From positions 1-7,229 of the forward strand of contig JAQTSL010000187.1 in assembly GCA_028711355.1 (NCBI GenBank): DNA of 7,229 nucleotides. The letters run 5' to 3'. Origin of the DNA: Rhodoferax sp. (lineage in GTDB: Bacteria > Pseudomonadota > Gammaproteobacteria > Burkholderiales > Burkholderiaceae_C). Position 1 is the first letter of the stretch. Each line of letters opens with the position of its first letter. Shown here piece after piece: positions 6,421-7,229 of this stretch. Made by a program: the position numbers and the translations under genes. The notes below the pieces were generated by a model. That model was not told the origin of the DNA. It worked only from the letters and a program-made list of their open reading frames with translations, and ran no database searches.

Positions 6421-6430
6421 TTGCATCGTG

Positions 6431-7189
6431 ATGTGCCAGCGTTATTCAAGGTGGGGCAAGTGCCTGCCGCTCGTTCTGGTGGGTCTGGGGTGCGCGTCAG
6501 CGTGGTCGCAAGGCAATGCGCAATTGCCGCTGTTGGTCGGCACGGGGGCAGGCGGCGCGAGTTATTCGGTGCCGGTGCAGACGCTGCTTTTTTTTACTGC
6601 ACTGTCGTTTCTGCCAGCCATTCTGCTGATGATGACCGGTTTTACCCGGATCGTGATTGTTTTATCGTTGTTGCGTCAGGCGCTGGGAACGCAGTCAACC
6701 CCGCCCAATCAAGTGATTGTGGGTTTGTCGCTGTTTCTGACGCTGTTTGTGATGGGGCCGACGCTGGATCAGGTTTATAGCGATGCTTATCTGCCTTATT
6801 CAAATAACACCCTGAGTTTTGAGCAGGCCTTGCCCAAGGCCGAGGCGCCGATGCGCGCGTTCATGAGCAAGCAGACCCGACAGTCCGACCTGGCCTTGTT
6901 TGTCAAGTTGTCCAAGCTCGACCCCAAGACCGATGCCCAAGCCGCGCCGATGCGGGTGCTGGTGCCGGCCTTTGTCATCAGTGAGCTCAAGTCGGCATTT
7001 CAGATCGGTTTCATGATCTTTATTCCGTTTCTGGTGATCGATATTGTGGTAGCCAGCGTGCTGATGTCGCTGGGCATGATGATGTTGTCTCCAGTGTTGG
7101 TTGCGCTGCCGTTCAAATTGATGATCTTTGTGCTGGCCGATGGCTGGAACCTGCTGGTAGGTTCGCTGGCGGCAAGTTTTGTTACGTGA
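6431..7189 (+). CDS. fliP: Flagellar export gate protein FliP
   Basis: FliP forms the pentameric core of the membrane export gate with FliQ and FliR. From ATG 6431 the product has 252 residues, normal for FliP. It begins with a signal peptide: basic RYSRWGK, then a hydrophobic stretch at about 11-24 and a probable cleavage near residues 24-28; FliP is known to have a cleaved signal in enterobacteria. The conserved body follows: LPAILLMMTGFTRIVIVLSL (61-80), GTQSTPPNQVIVGLSLFLTL (86-105), a periplasmic loop at about 115-175, then LVPAFVISELKSAFQIGF (177-194) and the hydrophobic C-terminal half with LPFKLMIFVLADGWNLLVGSL. GTG at 6428 is an alternative start. The longer frame from ATG 6401 would put repeat-derived residues before the signal peptide and is less likely. 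fliQ follows after 9 bp. Confidence 0.96.
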   Translation: MCQRYSRWGKCLPLVLVGLGCASAWSQGNAQLPLLVGTGAGGASYSVPVQTLLFFTALSFLPAILLMMTGFTRIVIVLSLLRQALGTQSTPPNQVIVGLSLFLTLFVMGPTLDQVYSDAYLPYSNNTLSFEQALPKAEAPMRAFMSKQTRQSDLALFVKLSKLDPKTDAQAAPMRVLVPAFVISELKSAFQIGFMIFIPFLVIDIVVASVLMSLGMMMLSPVLVALPFKLMIFVLADGWNLLVGSLAASFVT

Positions 7190-7198
7190 GGGTGGGTC

Positions 7199-7229
7199 AT
7201 GAATGCACAGATGGTGTTGACGATGGGGC
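7199..7229 (+). CDS. fliQ: Flagellar export gate protein FliQ (3'-truncated by window edge)
   Basis: Only ten codons are present, reading MNAQMVLTMG. This fits the start of FliQ, a small two-helix export-gate subunit whose N-terminus commonly reads M-x-x-[ED/Q]-x-V-x-x-[LM]-G. The purine-rich GAGGGTGGG (7188-7196) just upstream can serve as ribosome binding site. The call rests mainly on position directly after fliP; an internal ATG at 7211 is a less likely start. Confidence 0.8.
   Translation, partial: MNAQMVLTMG

Overview
The window is a contiguous run of flagellar export-apparatus and motor-switch genes, all on the + strand and tightly packed: fliH (5' end cut by the window edge), fliI, fliJ, fliK, fliL, fliM, fliN, fliO, fliP and the first codons of fliQ. 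The gene order matches the fliHIJK-fliLMNOPQ order of beta- and gammaproteobacteria. High GC with a strong third-position GC bias, a FliK hook domain of the betaproteobacterial style (ELTLDG...GLQLSGVSVG) and FliM/FliN wording all point to a betaproteobacterium, probably Burkholderiales (Comamonadaceae-like). The family-level placement is inference.

Layout: 1-582 fliH and 569-1990 fliI (14-bp overlap), 1987-2448 fliJ (ATGA overlap) and 2448-3638 fliK (1-base overlap) form a translationally coupled block for the export ATPase complex and hook-length control. A 247-bp gap (3639-3885) follows. Then come 3886-4473 fliL, 4492-5496 fliM, 5486-5953 fliN and 5957-6283 fliO, a second gap of 147 bp, 6431-7189 fliP and 7199-7229 fliQ (partial). 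Together these genes supply the cytoplasmic ATPase (FliHIJ), the hook ruler and substrate-switch protein (FliK), a stator-associated protein (FliL), the C-ring switch (FliM/FliN) and the membrane export gate with its assembly factor (FliO, FliP, FliQ).

The only unexpected structure lies in the two gaps. Both the fliK-fliL and the fliO-fliP gaps hold a copy of the same non-coding repeat of about 140 bp (3641-3780 and 6275-6412), about 84% identical outside a short variable spacer. Its centre has two palindromic arms. The arms are inverted copies of a 14-mer (CGGGCCACGACCCG / CGGGTCGTGGCCCG), so it can fold either as two hairpins with complementary 6-nt loops or as one long stem. This looks like a dispersed REP/MITE-type element with two copies in one flagellar cluster. 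Copy 2 carries the fliO stop codon and ends just before the fliP ribosome binding site. The genes themselves look intact and ordinary; no new protein system is visible.
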